DNA of 64,000 bases, taken from contig JAVJOW010000014.1 of the NCBI GenBank assembly GCA_040216555.1, positions 266,942 to 330,941 on the forward strand, read 5' to 3'. Shown in pieces: positions 1 to 9,394 of this stretch. Below the pieces are notes generated by a model. It was not told the DNA's origin. It searched no databases and was given only the letters and a program-made list of their open reading frames with translations. The translations under genes were made by a program, and so were the position numbers. Source of the DNA: Arenibacter sp040216555 (GTDB lineage: Bacteria > Bacteroidota > Bacteroidia > Flavobacteriales > Flavobacteriaceae). Position 1 is the first letter of the stretch, and every line of letters begins with the position of its first letter.

Positions 1-1
1 T

Positions 2-415
2 TTAATGGGGCAATTTTTTCTGAAGTAGGCCGTAGGCAAAAGTGCCTAAAAGGGCAGCTCCAATTACAATGAACATACTAAAAACACCGGTACCTACCAA
101 TATATACATGGGTCCAGGACATGCACCTGCCAAGGCCCATCCGAATCCAAAGATGGTTCCGCCAAGAATGTATCTTGCAACCCCTTTGTCTTTCGGGGCC
201 AAATCAATTTCTTTGCCCTCAATACTTTTTATTTTGTACTTCTTAAAGAGCCAAATAAATAGAACGCCCAAAAATACGGCAGACCCAATTATTCCATACA
301 TATGAAAGGCCTGAAACTTGAACATTTCGTAGATGCGATACCAGGATACCGCTTCCGATTTTACCAGCACTATCCCAAAGAAGATACCTACCAACAAGAA
401 TTTTAAAAACTTCAT
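2..415 (-). CDS. YeeE/YedE-type sulfur transporter subunit, short (DUF6691-like)
   Basis: A 137-residue inner-membrane protein with four hydrophobic segments (about 1-20, 38-57, 83-105, 112-132). The loop motif GACPGP at residues 97-102 is the signature of the YeeE/YedE fold, which in studied members conducts thiosulfate or related sulfur species past conserved cysteines. At 137 residues it is a half-size subunit. The next gene on the same strand (548-1111) is a second, longer half carrying its own Cys motif, so the two probably form one transporter. The start is the ATG at 415. The gene ends at the window edge with an intact stop, so anything further downstream is unseen. The family call is firm; the substrate is inferred from family knowledge. 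Confidence 0.85.
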   Translation of the reverse strand: MKFLKFLLVGIFFGIVLVKSEAVSWYRIYEMFKFQAFHMYGIIGSAVFLGVLFIWLFKKYKIKSIEGKEIDLAPKDKGVARYILGGTIFGFGWALAGACPGPMYILVGTGVFSMFIVIGAALLGTFAYGLLQKKLPH

Positions 416-547
416 TTTGTTTATGTTATGTACTTTTTGCTGAGAATGATTTTTCCAGCTTCAAGCTAATTTCCAATTGTTATTACAATAATTTAGGAAT
501 CGAATATTTAGCCCCACATATAGGCGGTGAACCTCATGCAATCCGTT

Positions 548-1111
548 TTAAGATCCAAAAATTAAGGGTAGAATAAAGAAGGTCATTATAAGTCCGCCCA
601 CAAAAAAACCTATTACCGCTATTAGTGAGGGGATTTGAAGATTGCTTAGACCGGTTATGGCATGACCTGAAGTACATCCTCCGGCATATCTTGTTCCAAA
701 GCCCACTAAAAATCCGGCAATGACCAAGACTGAAATCCCTTTTAGGCTCAACACATTTTCCCAACTGTAAATCTCGGGGGGTAAGAGTGTTTCGCCAACC
801 TCACTAAACCCTAATTCATTTAGGTCCGCAATGGTTTCGGCACTCAAGGCAATTGCTGAACCATCGGATAAATATTGCGTTGCTATAAATCCACCAAGGA
901 TGGCACCTAGAACAACAGTGAGATTCCAGCGCTGGGCCTTCCAATCGAACCGGAAATAGTCCGAATATTTTCCTGCACCACCAATACTGCAAAGCGTCTG
1001 TAAATTGGAGGACATTCCGAAAGTTTTCCCAAAAAACACCAAAATTAGCATTACAAGGGCAATCAAAGGCCCGGACACAAACCATGGCCAAGGTTGAAGT
1101 ATATGATCCAT
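548..1111 (-). CDS. YeeE/YedE family sulfur transporter subunit
   Basis: A 187-residue membrane protein, upstream partner of the short YeeE subunit in the same orientation (about 130 bp apart). Several hydrophobic helices are seen, and the motif GGCTSGHAITG near residue 145 is the classic YeeE/YedE pore signature. I chose the ATG at 1111 (MDHILQPW). A longer reading from 1186 adds a Cys/Tyr-rich extension that lacks family character and is probably untranslated. Split YeeE pairs of this kind are common in Flavobacteriia, often near sulfurtransferases; none is visible here because the window ends. Role: import of thiosulfate-like sulfur, inferred from the family. Confidence 0.85.
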   Translation of the reverse strand: MDHILQPWPWFVSGPLIALVMLILVFFGKTFGMSSNLQTLCSIGGAGKYSDYFRFDWKAQRWNLTVVLGAILGGFIATQYLSDGSAIALSAETIADLNELGFSEVGETLLPPEIYSWENVLSLKGISVLVIAGFLVGFGTRYAGGCTSGHAITGLSNLQIPSLIAVIGFFVGGLIMTFFILPLIFGS

Positions 1112-1205
1112 ATTATTTATTAAAATGCAAATATAAAGGTATCTAAAATACTCTATGTAACAATTGTTACACAAGGGATTTTGCATGCTGCAAACTCCAT
1201 TATTT

Positions 1206-3263
1206 TTAGTTAAGGACTATTTCGTCTACAAATAACCAACTTTTTCCGCCTGGGTTAGGATGCCAGGAAGGATTTTTAAGTTGGCTTATTACTTCCACTT
1301 TTACAAAAGTAGATTTGGTTGGGGGTATGTTAAGGTCGAAAAATTGGAACTTGGTATCGGAGTTTGGTTTTTCTGTCGGAACTTTCTCTGTGTGCACAAG
1401 TTTAAAATTATTGCCATCCTGCGATACCCACACTTTGAAACCCGTTGGATAAAAAATCCATTTCTCAGGTGAAGAAAATGCCCCTACAGAGACGGTAGAT
1501 ATCAATTCTTCTTTTTGAAGTTTTAGAGTGGCGGCAAAACTAATGCCTTCAAAACCTATCCAATTGCCGTCTACAAAATTGCTGGTCCCTCTTTTTAGAT
1601 CTATCAAAGTGTTTCCGCCATTTCCCTTGTATTTTTCATGGGGTTTATTGTTAAGGGTAATGGAATTGGGTAGAATATTCGATTTTTTAAAACTGACGGT
1701 TTTTATGGGACTTAATTCCCAACCCGGCTTATGGCTAACGGCTTTGAGCTGGGTAGAATTGGTAAGTATAAAGGGTTTATGGTATCTTGTGGAAGTGGTG
1801 TCCGGTTCTGAGCCATCCAAGGTGTAGTAGAGGTCCACTCCCTTAAAAAAATAATCCAGGGTCACTTCTATGGAATCCTTGAAGAAGTCTGTATCTGCAA
1901 TAATAGATGGTGGTTCCAAGCTTGATGGGGTAAAGAGGTCTTCACTGATACTAACAACTGTAACACTATTATGCTTGCTGCAAAAACGATCCAGGGCTTC
2001 TTTGGTGATTTTGGAATTCCATGGATATAAAGTTTTGAGACCGCTAAGGGCGGTCAACTTTTCCAGACCCTGATCCGTAATATCGGTACCATAAACGTTT
2101 AGGGACTCCAGGTGTTTTAAATCCCCTATAGACGCCATGGTCCTATCCGTGATCTTTGTATTTTGAAGTTGTAGTTTGGTGAGATTCTTAAAGGAAGTAA
2201 GATACGAAGAAATAGTGTCATTAAAATTGGAGTTTCCCAAATTGAGTTCAACAATGTTGTCGGCATGCTTTTTTAATGCTTTTAGATCATTCTTCCCTAA
2301 ACTTTTATTGCCGGACAAGTTTACTATCAGAAGAGGATTTTTTTCTGCCAATTTTGTGATAATAGGTCCGTTGATATTTATAGAGGCCAACCAGTCCTCG
2401 GGAACCATTGCCACTTCCTTTGCAATAATCGCCCGTGTGGAAGTGTCTTCTTCCAATGAATTTAAAATTTCATTGATCTTTTCCGTTTTATCCAAAGTCC
2501 CTGCCACACAGTCGAAACAGTTCTCATGGCTTATCCACCATTCCAATAATTGAATTTCGTGATTGGTCAATTGAACCTTGCCCTTTGGTGGCATATGGTC
2601 CTCGTCTTCCATGGGTAGTTTAATGTGGTGTATCAACCTGGGACCTTCCCCATTTTCGGCAAGTAATAAGCTGCCGGAGTCTCCCCCTGCAAGCAGTTGT
2701 TCCTTGTTGGTCATAATTAAACCTCCCTTGACCTTGTTGGGATTGTGGCAACCTACACACTTATCATCCAGAATTGGCATAATAATATCATTGAATACCA
2801 CGGCTTTGTCCACGTCGGTAATAACCACTTTTTTGCCCTTCTCACTTTTGTACAGATAGTCCTCCCCATGGGTCATGCTCCCGCCATAATGTCCCGTTAG
2901 GCCCAAAAGGCCCATTACGCAGATAAAAAGGGGCAGGTATATTTTTTTGGACCAGACCTTAGGATACTTTTTAATAAAATATAGAAGGGTACTGCCTATG
3001 GCCAAGCCAACGGCCATCCAGCGATGCCTAAACAACAAGGTCTCATCGTACCCCCCGTCTTCTCCCAATAACCAACCGCTGGCCACAGATAGAACTGTGG
3101 TTGCTGCAGCAATGGCAAGGGTAAATTGGATAATATTGTTCTCTGTTTCGGAATCTTTATTTCTAAAGTATAGCTCCATTAGAAAGGCCAATACAAGAAT
3201 ACCGATGGGTAAATGTACCAATAAGGGATGCAGGCGACCAATGCTTATAATCTGTAGTATCAT
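1206..3263 (-). CDS. DUF2231 membrane / planctomycete-type cytochrome / LRR / discoidin fusion
   Basis: A 685-residue multidomain protein. Residues 1-125 form a membrane domain of about four helices starting RLHPLLVHLPIG, typical of DUF2231. A single haem-c site CVGCH lies at 169-173 in a planctomycete-cytochrome context (PILDDKCVGCHNPN, then GGL). Residues about 300-435 carry leucine-rich repeats. Residues 445-520 resemble the chitobiase/hexosaminidase C-terminal fold (TLDGSEPDTTS). A discoidin-like F5/8C module (540-685) ends in SWLFVDEIVLN. It is the last gene of a leftward operon after the DUF1553 and DUF1501 genes; such trios recur in PVC bacteria and marine Bacteroidota but are functionally unproven. 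Likely role: membrane-anchored electron transfer tied to glycan processing (inference). Confidence 0.8.
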   Translation of the reverse strand: MILQIISIGRLHPLLVHLPIGILVLAFLMELYFRNKDSETENNIIQFTLAIAAATTVLSVASGWLLGEDGGYDETLLFRHRWMAVGLAIGSTLLYFIKKYPKVWSKKIYLPLFICVMGLLGLTGHYGGSMTHGEDYLYKSEKGKKVVITDVDKAVVFNDIIMPILDDKCVGCHNPNKVKGGLIMTNKEQLLAGGDSGSLLLAENGEGPRLIHHIKLPMEDEDHMPPKGKVQLTNHEIQLLEWWISHENCFDCVAGTLDKTEKINEILNSLEEDTSTRAIIAKEVAMVPEDWLASININGPIITKLAEKNPLLIVNLSGNKSLGKNDLKALKKHADNIVELNLGNSNFNDTISSYLTSFKNLTKLQLQNTKITDRTMASIGDLKHLESLNVYGTDITDQGLEKLTALSGLKTLYPWNSKITKEALDRFCSKHNSVTVVSISEDLFTPSSLEPPSIIADTDFFKDSIEVTLDYFFKGVDLYYTLDGSEPDTTSTRYHKPFILTNSTQLKAVSHKPGWELSPIKTVSFKKSNILPNSITLNNKPHEKYKGNGGNTLIDLKRGTSNFVDGNWIGFEGISFAATLKLQKEELISTVSVGAFSSPEKWIFYPTGFKVWVSQDGNNFKLVHTEKVPTEKPNSDTKFQFFDLNIPPTKSTFVKVEVISQLKNPSWHPNPGGKSWLFVDEIVLN

Positions 3264-3279
3264 TCGTTGGTTTATAGGT

Positions 3280-4773
3280 TTAGGTTAAGATATCCTTTAC
3301 GATATGGCCTTCAACATCTGTTAATCTAAACCGTCTTCCCTGGTACTTATAGGTTAATTTCTCATGATCTATTCCCAATAAATGTAACATTGTAGCTTGG
3401 AAATCGTGGACATGTACCGGATCCTTTACAATGTTGTATCCAAAATCATCCGTCTCTCCATAAACGATGCCAGGTTTAATACCTCCCCCAGCCATCCAAA
3501 TGCTAAAAGATCTCGGATGGTGGTCCCTACCATAGTTGGTATCGGTTAATAGACCTTGGGAATAATTGGTCCTTCCAAATTCTCCTCCCCAAATCACCAG
3601 GGTATCTTCCAATAATCCACGTTGTTTTAGATCGGCTACAAGAGCTGCTGAAGCTTGGTCCACATCTTTTGCCTGTTTGGCAATGGCCCCTGGAAGATTG
3701 TCGTGTTGATCCCAACCCATATGGTACAATTGGATAAAACGTACGTCCTGTTCCGCCAATCTTCTTGCCAAAAGGCAATTTGCTGCGTAGGTTCCCGGAA
3801 TTTTAGCTTCGGGTCCGTACATTTCATAGATATAATCCGGTTCATTGGCGGTATCCATAACATTGGGCACGGAAGTTTGCATCCTGTACGCCATTTCATA
3901 TTGGGCAATTCTACTTTTTATTTCTGGATCACCGGAATCTTGATAATGCTTATCGTTCAGAGCTGCTAAATTGTCCAGCATTTCGCGCTTAACCTCTTTG
4001 GTAATCCCCTTGGGATCGTTTAAATACAATACGGGATCCTTGGCAGCCCTAAATTGAACCCCTTGGTGCAGGGAGTGTAAAAATCCATTACCCCATAACC
4101 TTGTGTATAAGGGTTGTCCGTTGGGTCTTCCAGTACCTCTTGACAATAGTACGGTGAAAGCCGGGAGGTTTTCATTTTCGCTTCCCAAGCCATAACTAAG
4201 CCATGATCCTATACTGGGTCTTCCCGGTTGCTGGGATCCCGTCTGGAAGAACGTAACCGCAGGATCATGATTTATGGCTTCCGTATACATGGATTTTATA
4301 ATGCAAAGCTCATCGACCATTTTTGCAGTATAAGGCAGAATATCACTTATATAGGTGCCATTCTTGCCATGCTGGCTAAAATTGTGCAGGGAGCCGACCA
4401 ACGGAAATGTATCCTGTCCGGAAGTCATCCCAGTAAGCCGTTGTCCATTTCTGATAGATTCCGGCAGATCTTCCCCACGCCTTTTGTTCAAAAGAGGTTT
4501 ATAGTCAAAAAGCTCCAATTGGGAAGGTCCCCCGCTTTGAAACAGGTATATCACCCTTTTAATTTTGGCCGGGTGATGTAGCGAGTTTAAAATACCCTTA
4601 ACCCCTTCCAAACCATCATCCTTGGTTAGGATGCCATTTTTATCTTTTCTAAATAGGTTGGCACCTAAAAGGGATGCTAGGGCTACCCCGCCTACGCCTA
4701 AGGCCGTTTTGCCTAAAAATGACCTTCGGTTTAAAATCAAGGATCTTTCTTCTATAATTTTTTTTTCGCTCAT
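3280..4773 (-). CDS. DUF1501 family Tat-exported protein
   Basis: A 497-residue protein of the DUF1501 family, a sulfatase/alkaline-phosphatase-like fold of unknown activity. The N-terminus contains a twin-arginine signal (NRRSFLGKTALGVGG), pointing to export after folding. The motifs GGPSQLELFDYKP, YHMGWDQHDN and WGGEFGRT are family hallmarks, with probable metal ligands in the last two. I use the ATG at 4773; a TTG two codons upstream is also possible. The start lies two bases after the stop of the DUF1553 gene, so the two are translationally coupled. DUF1501 and DUF1549/DUF1553 proteins are nearly always neighbours, suggesting one complex, but substrates are unknown. Confidence 0.9.
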   Translation of the reverse strand: MSEKKIIEERSLILNRRSFLGKTALGVGGVALASLLGANLFRKDKNGILTKDDGLEGVKGILNSLHHPAKIKRVIYLFQSGGPSQLELFDYKPLLNKRRGEDLPESIRNGQRLTGMTSGQDTFPLVGSLHNFSQHGKNGTYISDILPYTAKMVDELCIIKSMYTEAINHDPAVTFFQTGSQQPGRPSIGSWLSYGLGSENENLPAFTVLLSRGTGRPNGQPLYTRLWGNGFLHSLHQGVQFRAAKDPVLYLNDPKGITKEVKREMLDNLAALNDKHYQDSGDPEIKSRIAQYEMAYRMQTSVPNVMDTANEPDYIYEMYGPEAKIPGTYAANCLLARRLAEQDVRFIQLYHMGWDQHDNLPGAIAKQAKDVDQASAALVADLKQRGLLEDTLVIWGGEFGRTNYSQGLLTDTNYGRDHHPRSFSIWMAGGGIKPGIVYGETDDFGYNIVKDPVHVHDFQATMLHLLGIDHEKLTYKYQGRRFRLTDVEGHIVKDILT

Positions 4774-4775
4774 GA

Positions 4776-7148
4776 TCAACCCCTGGTTATAGTTTCATCT
4801 AAGTTTAAAACGGTATGTGCCGTTAATGCCAATGCGGCCAATTGTTTTTTTGAATAGGTGCTATCTATTTCAAAATCTCCGATCGACAGATAATCTTGTG
4901 GGTCTATGCCTTCCTCATCCACTTTTTGGAGCATGCTATTGTAATAATTGTTCAACATGGACAATTCTTCCTCATCTGGAGGTCTGGACGTAGCCAGTTT
5001 GAAAATGTATTTTATTTGATCACTGATTTCTTTATTACGATCAATGGCGTTTTTGGCAATGAGCCTGGATGCCTCTATGATTTGAGGGTCGTTTAGCAAT
5101 ACCAAAGCCTGTAAGGGGGTATTTGTTTCTTGCCGTTTTACCGTACAAAGATCTCTTGATGCGGCGTCAAAAGTCATCATGCTTGGTGGGGGAACGGTCC
5201 TTTTCCAAAAGGTATATAAACTTTTTCTATATAGATCTTTTCCGGTGCTGGTTATATAGGTAGCGGTACTTCCTCCTCCTCCTCCGGTAGTGGCCTCCCA
5301 AATGCCGGCTGGTTGGTAGGGCTTAACACTTGGGCCTCCTACTTCTGAGTTGAGCAATCCACTGATTTTCAGGGCTTGGTCCCTAATGAGTTCGGCTGTT
5401 AGCCTTAATCTAGGGGCTCGAGCCAAGAGACGGTTTTCAGGATCTAATTCCTGTAATTCTTTGGATAATTTGGTGCTCTGTTGATAAGTAGCCGAAAGGG
5501 CTATATATTTTAATATTTTTCTTGAATCCCAACCTTCTTCCTTTAATTTAATAGCAAGGAAGTCCAGCAACTCTGGATGTGTAGGCAATGAGCCTTGATT
5601 GCCAAAATCGAAGGAAGATGCAACCAAGCCCGTGCCGAACATGCGTTGCCAAAATCTATTTACGGTAACCCTGGCAGTTAATGGATTTTCCTCATGGAAT
5701 AGCCATTTTGCCAATCCTAATCGGTTTTTGGGATATTCCTCCGGGAAAGGGAGTATGGATTCGGGTGTATTGGGGAATACCTGTGTAGTAGGTTGGTCGT
5801 AAACACCTCTGTTCAAGATATAGGATGGCCTAATTTCCTCCATTTCGTTCATGACCATTACGGGAACTTCCTTCATGGTAGATTTTTGGAGTTGAACAAA
5901 GCTTAATACACCATTTTTTTCCTTTTCGGTAATGGTCATGTAGGGTTTTGGAATTTTTCCGGCTCCGCCCGGTGTCAGTCCCAATTCGTCAATATTGTTG
6001 AAGAAACTGAACAATTCAAAATGGTTTTTTTGACTTATCGGGTCATATTTGTGATCATGGCATCGGGCACATTCAAAAGTGAGGCCCAGAAAAGCGGTTC
6101 CAAAGGTCACCGCCCTGTCCTCTACATACTCAATACGATATTCTTCGGGTATAACCCCGCCTTCGAAGGTGATCTTATGGTTCCTGTTGAAGCCTGTGGC
6201 AAGAATTTGTTCGGCATTGGCATTTGGCATAAGATCTCCCGCCAATTGATAGGTGACAAATTGATCATAGGGCATGTTTTGTTTAAAGGCGTGAATCACC
6301 CAATCGCGCCAGGGCCACATGATTCGTTCAAAATCGTCTTGGTATCCATGGGTGTCCGCATATCGGGCAATATCCATCCATTCAGCCGACATGTGCTCTG
6401 CATAATCAACTGTATTCAATAGTGAATCTATAATTTCTTCATAGGCAGTAGGGGAGTCACTGTGAACGAAATTATTTATCTGTTCCACGCTTGGTGGTAA
6501 TCCTGTTAGGTCGAAAAACACCCTTCTCAACAGTTTTTCTTTACTGGCTTTTTCGTTGGGCTCCAAACCGTTTTGTTCCAGTTGGTATAAAACAAATTGG
6601 TCAATTTCATTTTGGGCCCATGTGGTGTTGGTTGTTTTTGGTATGCTCGGCTTTTCTGGAGCAATAAATGCCCAATGTTCTTTGTACTCTGCTCCTTGTT
6701 CTATCCATTTTTTTAAAATTTCCTTTTCGTATTTGGTAACGGTAAGGTTCGATTCTGGAGGCGGCATCATTAAAGATTCGTCCGTAGTGTACAATCGATT
6801 GACCAACTCACTTTTTTCAACATCGCCGGGAACAATGGCGTAGTGGTCCTTCTTTTTGCCCAATGCCATATAGGCATCTTCGGCCGTGTTCAAGGACAAT
6901 CCGCCCTCTATGGCATTTTTATCGGGACCATGACATTTGAAACAACGGTCCGATAGGATTGGTTTTACATGAAAAGTAAAGTCTATTTTATCCGGAATTC
7001 GCCCATTAAAATCATTGTTGGCGATCGTTTCAGAGGTTTGTACTCCAGTGTTACAGCCATAGACTATTAATACAGGAATGAATACCAATAGCGAATATAA
7101 CCCAGAATGAAATTGGGTAAAAAATTTACTTATGGGATAGGCTGACAT
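4776..7148 (-). CDS. PSCyt1-DUF1549-DUF1553 lipoprotein
   Basis: A 790-residue protein. A lipoprotein signal ends at Cys32 (LIVYGC). Residues 60-150 form a planctomycete cytochrome C domain with haem site CFKCH at 69-73. DUF1549 follows, containing a second CxxCH (CARCHDHKYDP), and DUF1553 fills the C-terminal third (NRFWQRMFGTGLV, RQETNTPLQALVLLNDP). It is the first gene of a three-gene leftward operon with DUF1501 and the DUF2231-cytochrome fusion. The family is massively expanded in Planctomycetes and suspected to act in breakdown of complex, often sulfated, polysaccharides; the reaction is unknown. Presence next to a glycan utilization locus fits that idea. The start is the ATG at 7148. 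Confidence 0.9.
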   Translation of the reverse strand: MSAYPISKFFTQFHSGLYSLLVFIPVLIVYGCNTGVQTSETIANNDFNGRIPDKIDFTFHVKPILSDRCFKCHGPDKNAIEGGLSLNTAEDAYMALGKKKDHYAIVPGDVEKSELVNRLYTTDESLMMPPPESNLTVTKYEKEILKKWIEQGAEYKEHWAFIAPEKPSIPKTTNTTWAQNEIDQFVLYQLEQNGLEPNEKASKEKLLRRVFFDLTGLPPSVEQINNFVHSDSPTAYEEIIDSLLNTVDYAEHMSAEWMDIARYADTHGYQDDFERIMWPWRDWVIHAFKQNMPYDQFVTYQLAGDLMPNANAEQILATGFNRNHKITFEGGVIPEEYRIEYVEDRAVTFGTAFLGLTFECARCHDHKYDPISQKNHFELFSFFNNIDELGLTPGGAGKIPKPYMTITEKEKNGVLSFVQLQKSTMKEVPVMVMNEMEEIRPSYILNRGVYDQPTTQVFPNTPESILPFPEEYPKNRLGLAKWLFHEENPLTARVTVNRFWQRMFGTGLVASSFDFGNQGSLPTHPELLDFLAIKLKEEGWDSRKILKYIALSATYQQSTKLSKELQELDPENRLLARAPRLRLTAELIRDQALKISGLLNSEVGGPSVKPYQPAGIWEATTGGGGGSTATYITSTGKDLYRKSLYTFWKRTVPPPSMMTFDAASRDLCTVKRQETNTPLQALVLLNDPQIIEASRLIAKNAIDRNKEISDQIKYIFKLATSRPPDEEELSMLNNYYNSMLQKVDEEGIDPQDYLSIGDFEIDSTYSKKQLAALALTAHTVLNLDETITRG

Positions 7149-7278
7149 TTGACTTTAGATATTTTAATACCTTCTAAGGTAACGAGTTTACAATTATTTA
7201 ACGGTAAATTTCGACAAATAACAATCCAAGGCAGCTTAATGTGTTAAAAAAAAGGGAATAAAGTGTAATTATGACGGT

Positions 7279-7995
7279 TTATTCCAAATCGTCATGTAGA
7301 ATTTTACTTTTTACTTCGTTGAGATAACTACGCCCAATGGTATATCTGATGCCCTGCACTTCCACACTGTTGCCCTCAATAGCGTCTATCTTGTTAATGG
7401 CTATGGTATAAGACCTGTGTATTCTGATAAATTTGTCCGCAGGGAGTTCTTCGGTAAAACTGCTCAAGGTTCTATGAATGATATGTTTGTTGGCTTTGGT
7501 CTTTATCCTAATGTAATCCTTTAGACTTTCAATGACAATAATGTCGTCCAAATAAATTTTTTGCATTTTTTTCTTATCTACCTTTACAAAAATGCTGGGA
7601 TTATCATGGGTAGTATGAACTTCGTTTTTGGTAACTCCTTCCTTTAGATTAATAATTCTATTTACAGTCTTTAGAAACCTATGAAAAGGTATAGGTTTCA
7701 CCAAATAGTCTATAGCCTCCAACTCAAAACTTTTAAGAGCATAATTTTCGTGGGCCGTAGTCATAACTACCATTGCCTTCGAATTTACACTACCTAGAAG
7801 GTCAAGCCCGTTCATAATTGGCATATTGATGTCCAGGAACACAATATCTACTTCATTTCTTTGTAAGAAAGTGGAAGCATCAATGGCATTGGTAAAGGTT
7901 TGTACCAGTTCTATTTCCTTAATTTGTTCTGCATAGTTTTTTAATATATTGATAGCCAGGGGTTCATCGTCAATAATTATTACCTTAAAACTCAT
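7279..7995 (-). CDS. LytTR-family response regulator
   Basis: A 238-residue regulator. An N-terminal receiver domain shows the acidic pair IIIDDEP and the phospho-acceptor Asp in VDIVFLDINMP (near residue 55). A C-terminal LytTR DNA-binding domain (about 135-235) contains the family core ESLKDYIRIKTKANKHIIHRTL and FIRIHRSYTIAINKID. Its ATG overlaps the stop of the upstream kinase gene by one base (TAATG arrangement), so kinase and regulator are coupled. It lies between the DUF1553 operon and the rightward glycan locus and is the only transcription regulator seen in the left 34 kb, making it a candidate controller of one or both. That assignment is positional inference. Confidence 0.92.
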   Translation of the reverse strand: MSFKVIIIDDEPLAINILKNYAEQIKEIELVQTFTNAIDASTFLQRNEVDIVFLDINMPIMNGLDLLGSVNSKAMVVMTTAHENYALKSFELEAIDYLVKPIPFHRFLKTVNRIINLKEGVTKNEVHTTHDNPSIFVKVDKKKMQKIYLDDIIVIESLKDYIRIKTKANKHIIHRTLSSFTEELPADKFIRIHRSYTIAINKIDAIEGNSVEVQGIRYTIGRSYLNEVKSKILHDDLE

Positions 7996-9083
7996 TACAC
8001 TTTTAATTTAAGAATAACGTTAAACATTTCGTCTTTTTCAAAGATCGATAAGTTGTAATCTTTGGGTTCGTAACCTAGTTCCAAACGTTTTTTTACATTG
8101 GAAAGTCCAATGCCTCCTACTTCTGGGTTTATTGGGTTGCGCGATTTATTTTGTGGAATATTGTTACTGATTTCAAAATTCAGGATGTCGTCCACAACTT
8201 CCAAGTTTATTTTGATAAACATGTTGCCAATATTTTTACTGGCGCCATGTTTGAAACTGTTTTCTATAAAGGGCATTAACAGCATCGGGGCAATACCTTT
8301 TCCTTCAATATCGCCCGATACATTCATATCAATTTTTAAGGAATTGTCAAATCGGATACGTTCCAAATCAATATAGTTTTGGATACATTCAATTTCTTTG
8401 GTCAAATCTTGGTAGGGTTTGTCTGTAGCATATAGCAAATAACGCATTAATTCTGATAATCTAAGAACAACTTGAGGTGCCCTGTCCGATTTTTCTAAAG
8501 TTAGGGAATATATGTTATTAAGAGTGTTAAAGAAAAAATGGGGAGAAACCTGCGTTCTTAGGAATTTTAATTCAGTGGTCAACTGCCTTTTTTCCAGTTC
8601 ATGGAGTTTGCTGTTTTCATTTAACCAGTCCACCGTAATTTTTATGGCAGTAACAAACGACATTACATAAAGTTCTCCCAGCATGGTAACTATGGCGTAA
8701 TTTAATGTGAGGCTTTCAACATCTCCTGCTTCGGGCATTACGTTGTTGCTGACCAAATAGTAAGTTAGGTTGAATTTTACCAAAAGGCCCACAAGTAAAG
8801 ATGCCAAAAGTAAAAAAGTATAAGTGATATATCGTTTTTTATATACGAATTTGGGCATCAAAAAGTAAATATTGAAGTATGCCAAGGCCATATGTATTGG
8901 GAAACCCAACAGGTTGGTTTTTATGGAATAGGCAAAATCCTGATGCAGATTTCCCCAACGGAAAATATTGAATAGGATATATACGGCCCAAAAAATAATA
9001 TGGTGCCGGTAATTTATATTGAAATCCCCGGAACTATTTCTACCCAGTAATTTATGATTCATTGTTTTGATTGGCATTAGCAT
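7995..9083 (-). CDS. LytS-type sensor histidine kinase
   Basis: A 362-residue membrane histidine kinase of the His_kinase (LytS/YehU) type. About four transmembrane helices occupy residues 28-150 (for example LLLASLLVGLLVKF), followed by a short coiled linker. The phospho-accepting His182 sits in QVSPHFFFNTLNNIYS. The ATP-binding part contains MLLMPFIENSFKHG and GGIGLSNVKKRLE. It has no large periplasmic sensor, unlike the hybrid two-component systems usual for SusCD loci. The start is ambiguous among ATGs at 9083, 9077 and 9062; I give the first. The partner regulator overlaps its 3' end. Confidence 0.9.
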   Translation of the reverse strand: MLMPIKTMNHKLLGRNSSGDFNINYRHHIIFWAVYILFNIFRWGNLHQDFAYSIKTNLLGFPIHMALAYFNIYFLMPKFVYKKRYITYTFLLLASLLVGLLVKFNLTYYLVSNNVMPEAGDVESLTLNYAIVTMLGELYVMSFVTAIKITVDWLNENSKLHELEKRQLTTELKFLRTQVSPHFFFNTLNNIYSLTLEKSDRAPQVVLRLSELMRYLLYATDKPYQDLTKEIECIQNYIDLERIRFDNSLKIDMNVSGDIEGKGIAPMLLMPFIENSFKHGASKNIGNMFIKINLEVVDDILNFEISNNIPQNKSRNPINPEVGGIGLSNVKKRLELGYEPKDYNLSIFEKDEMFNVILKLKV

Positions 9084-9394
9084 GGGTCACAGTATTAATT
9101 TCTAAAAATTGGCGTTTGGCTTTACGGGTTGGTTGTTGGTCTAATTTTATTCCTCGTCATGAAAAAAAATCAAATATTTAATTCAGGTAAGTGGAATGCC
9201 CTTGTTGATTTTTGTTTATTTTATGAATTATACCCCCAATGCCGTCTTGAAAATTTGGGGAATTTATAAAAAAAATAAGAGTTGTTGTCCATCGGAGAGA
9301 AAAAACACAAGGTGGAGGTATCTTTTTAACCTTTATAAATAAGAAATTACTGGTTGATGAACTTTTTTGCTTCAACTCATAAAAATTAATTTGA
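9084..9394. other. Divergent intergenic region, kinase gene / symporter gene
   Basis: About 310 AT-rich bases between the leftward two-component operon and the rightward glycan locus. It must hold promoters for both directions. I see no RNA gene, no convincing small coding region and no long inverted repeat. It is a plausible binding region for the LytTR regulator, but I could not identify a clear LytTR direct-repeat pair by eye. Confidence 0.5.

Noticed and set aside
534..1091. Alternative leftward frames overlapping the YeeE gene
   Set aside because: They overlap a well-supported membrane protein in another frame and show only shadow composition.
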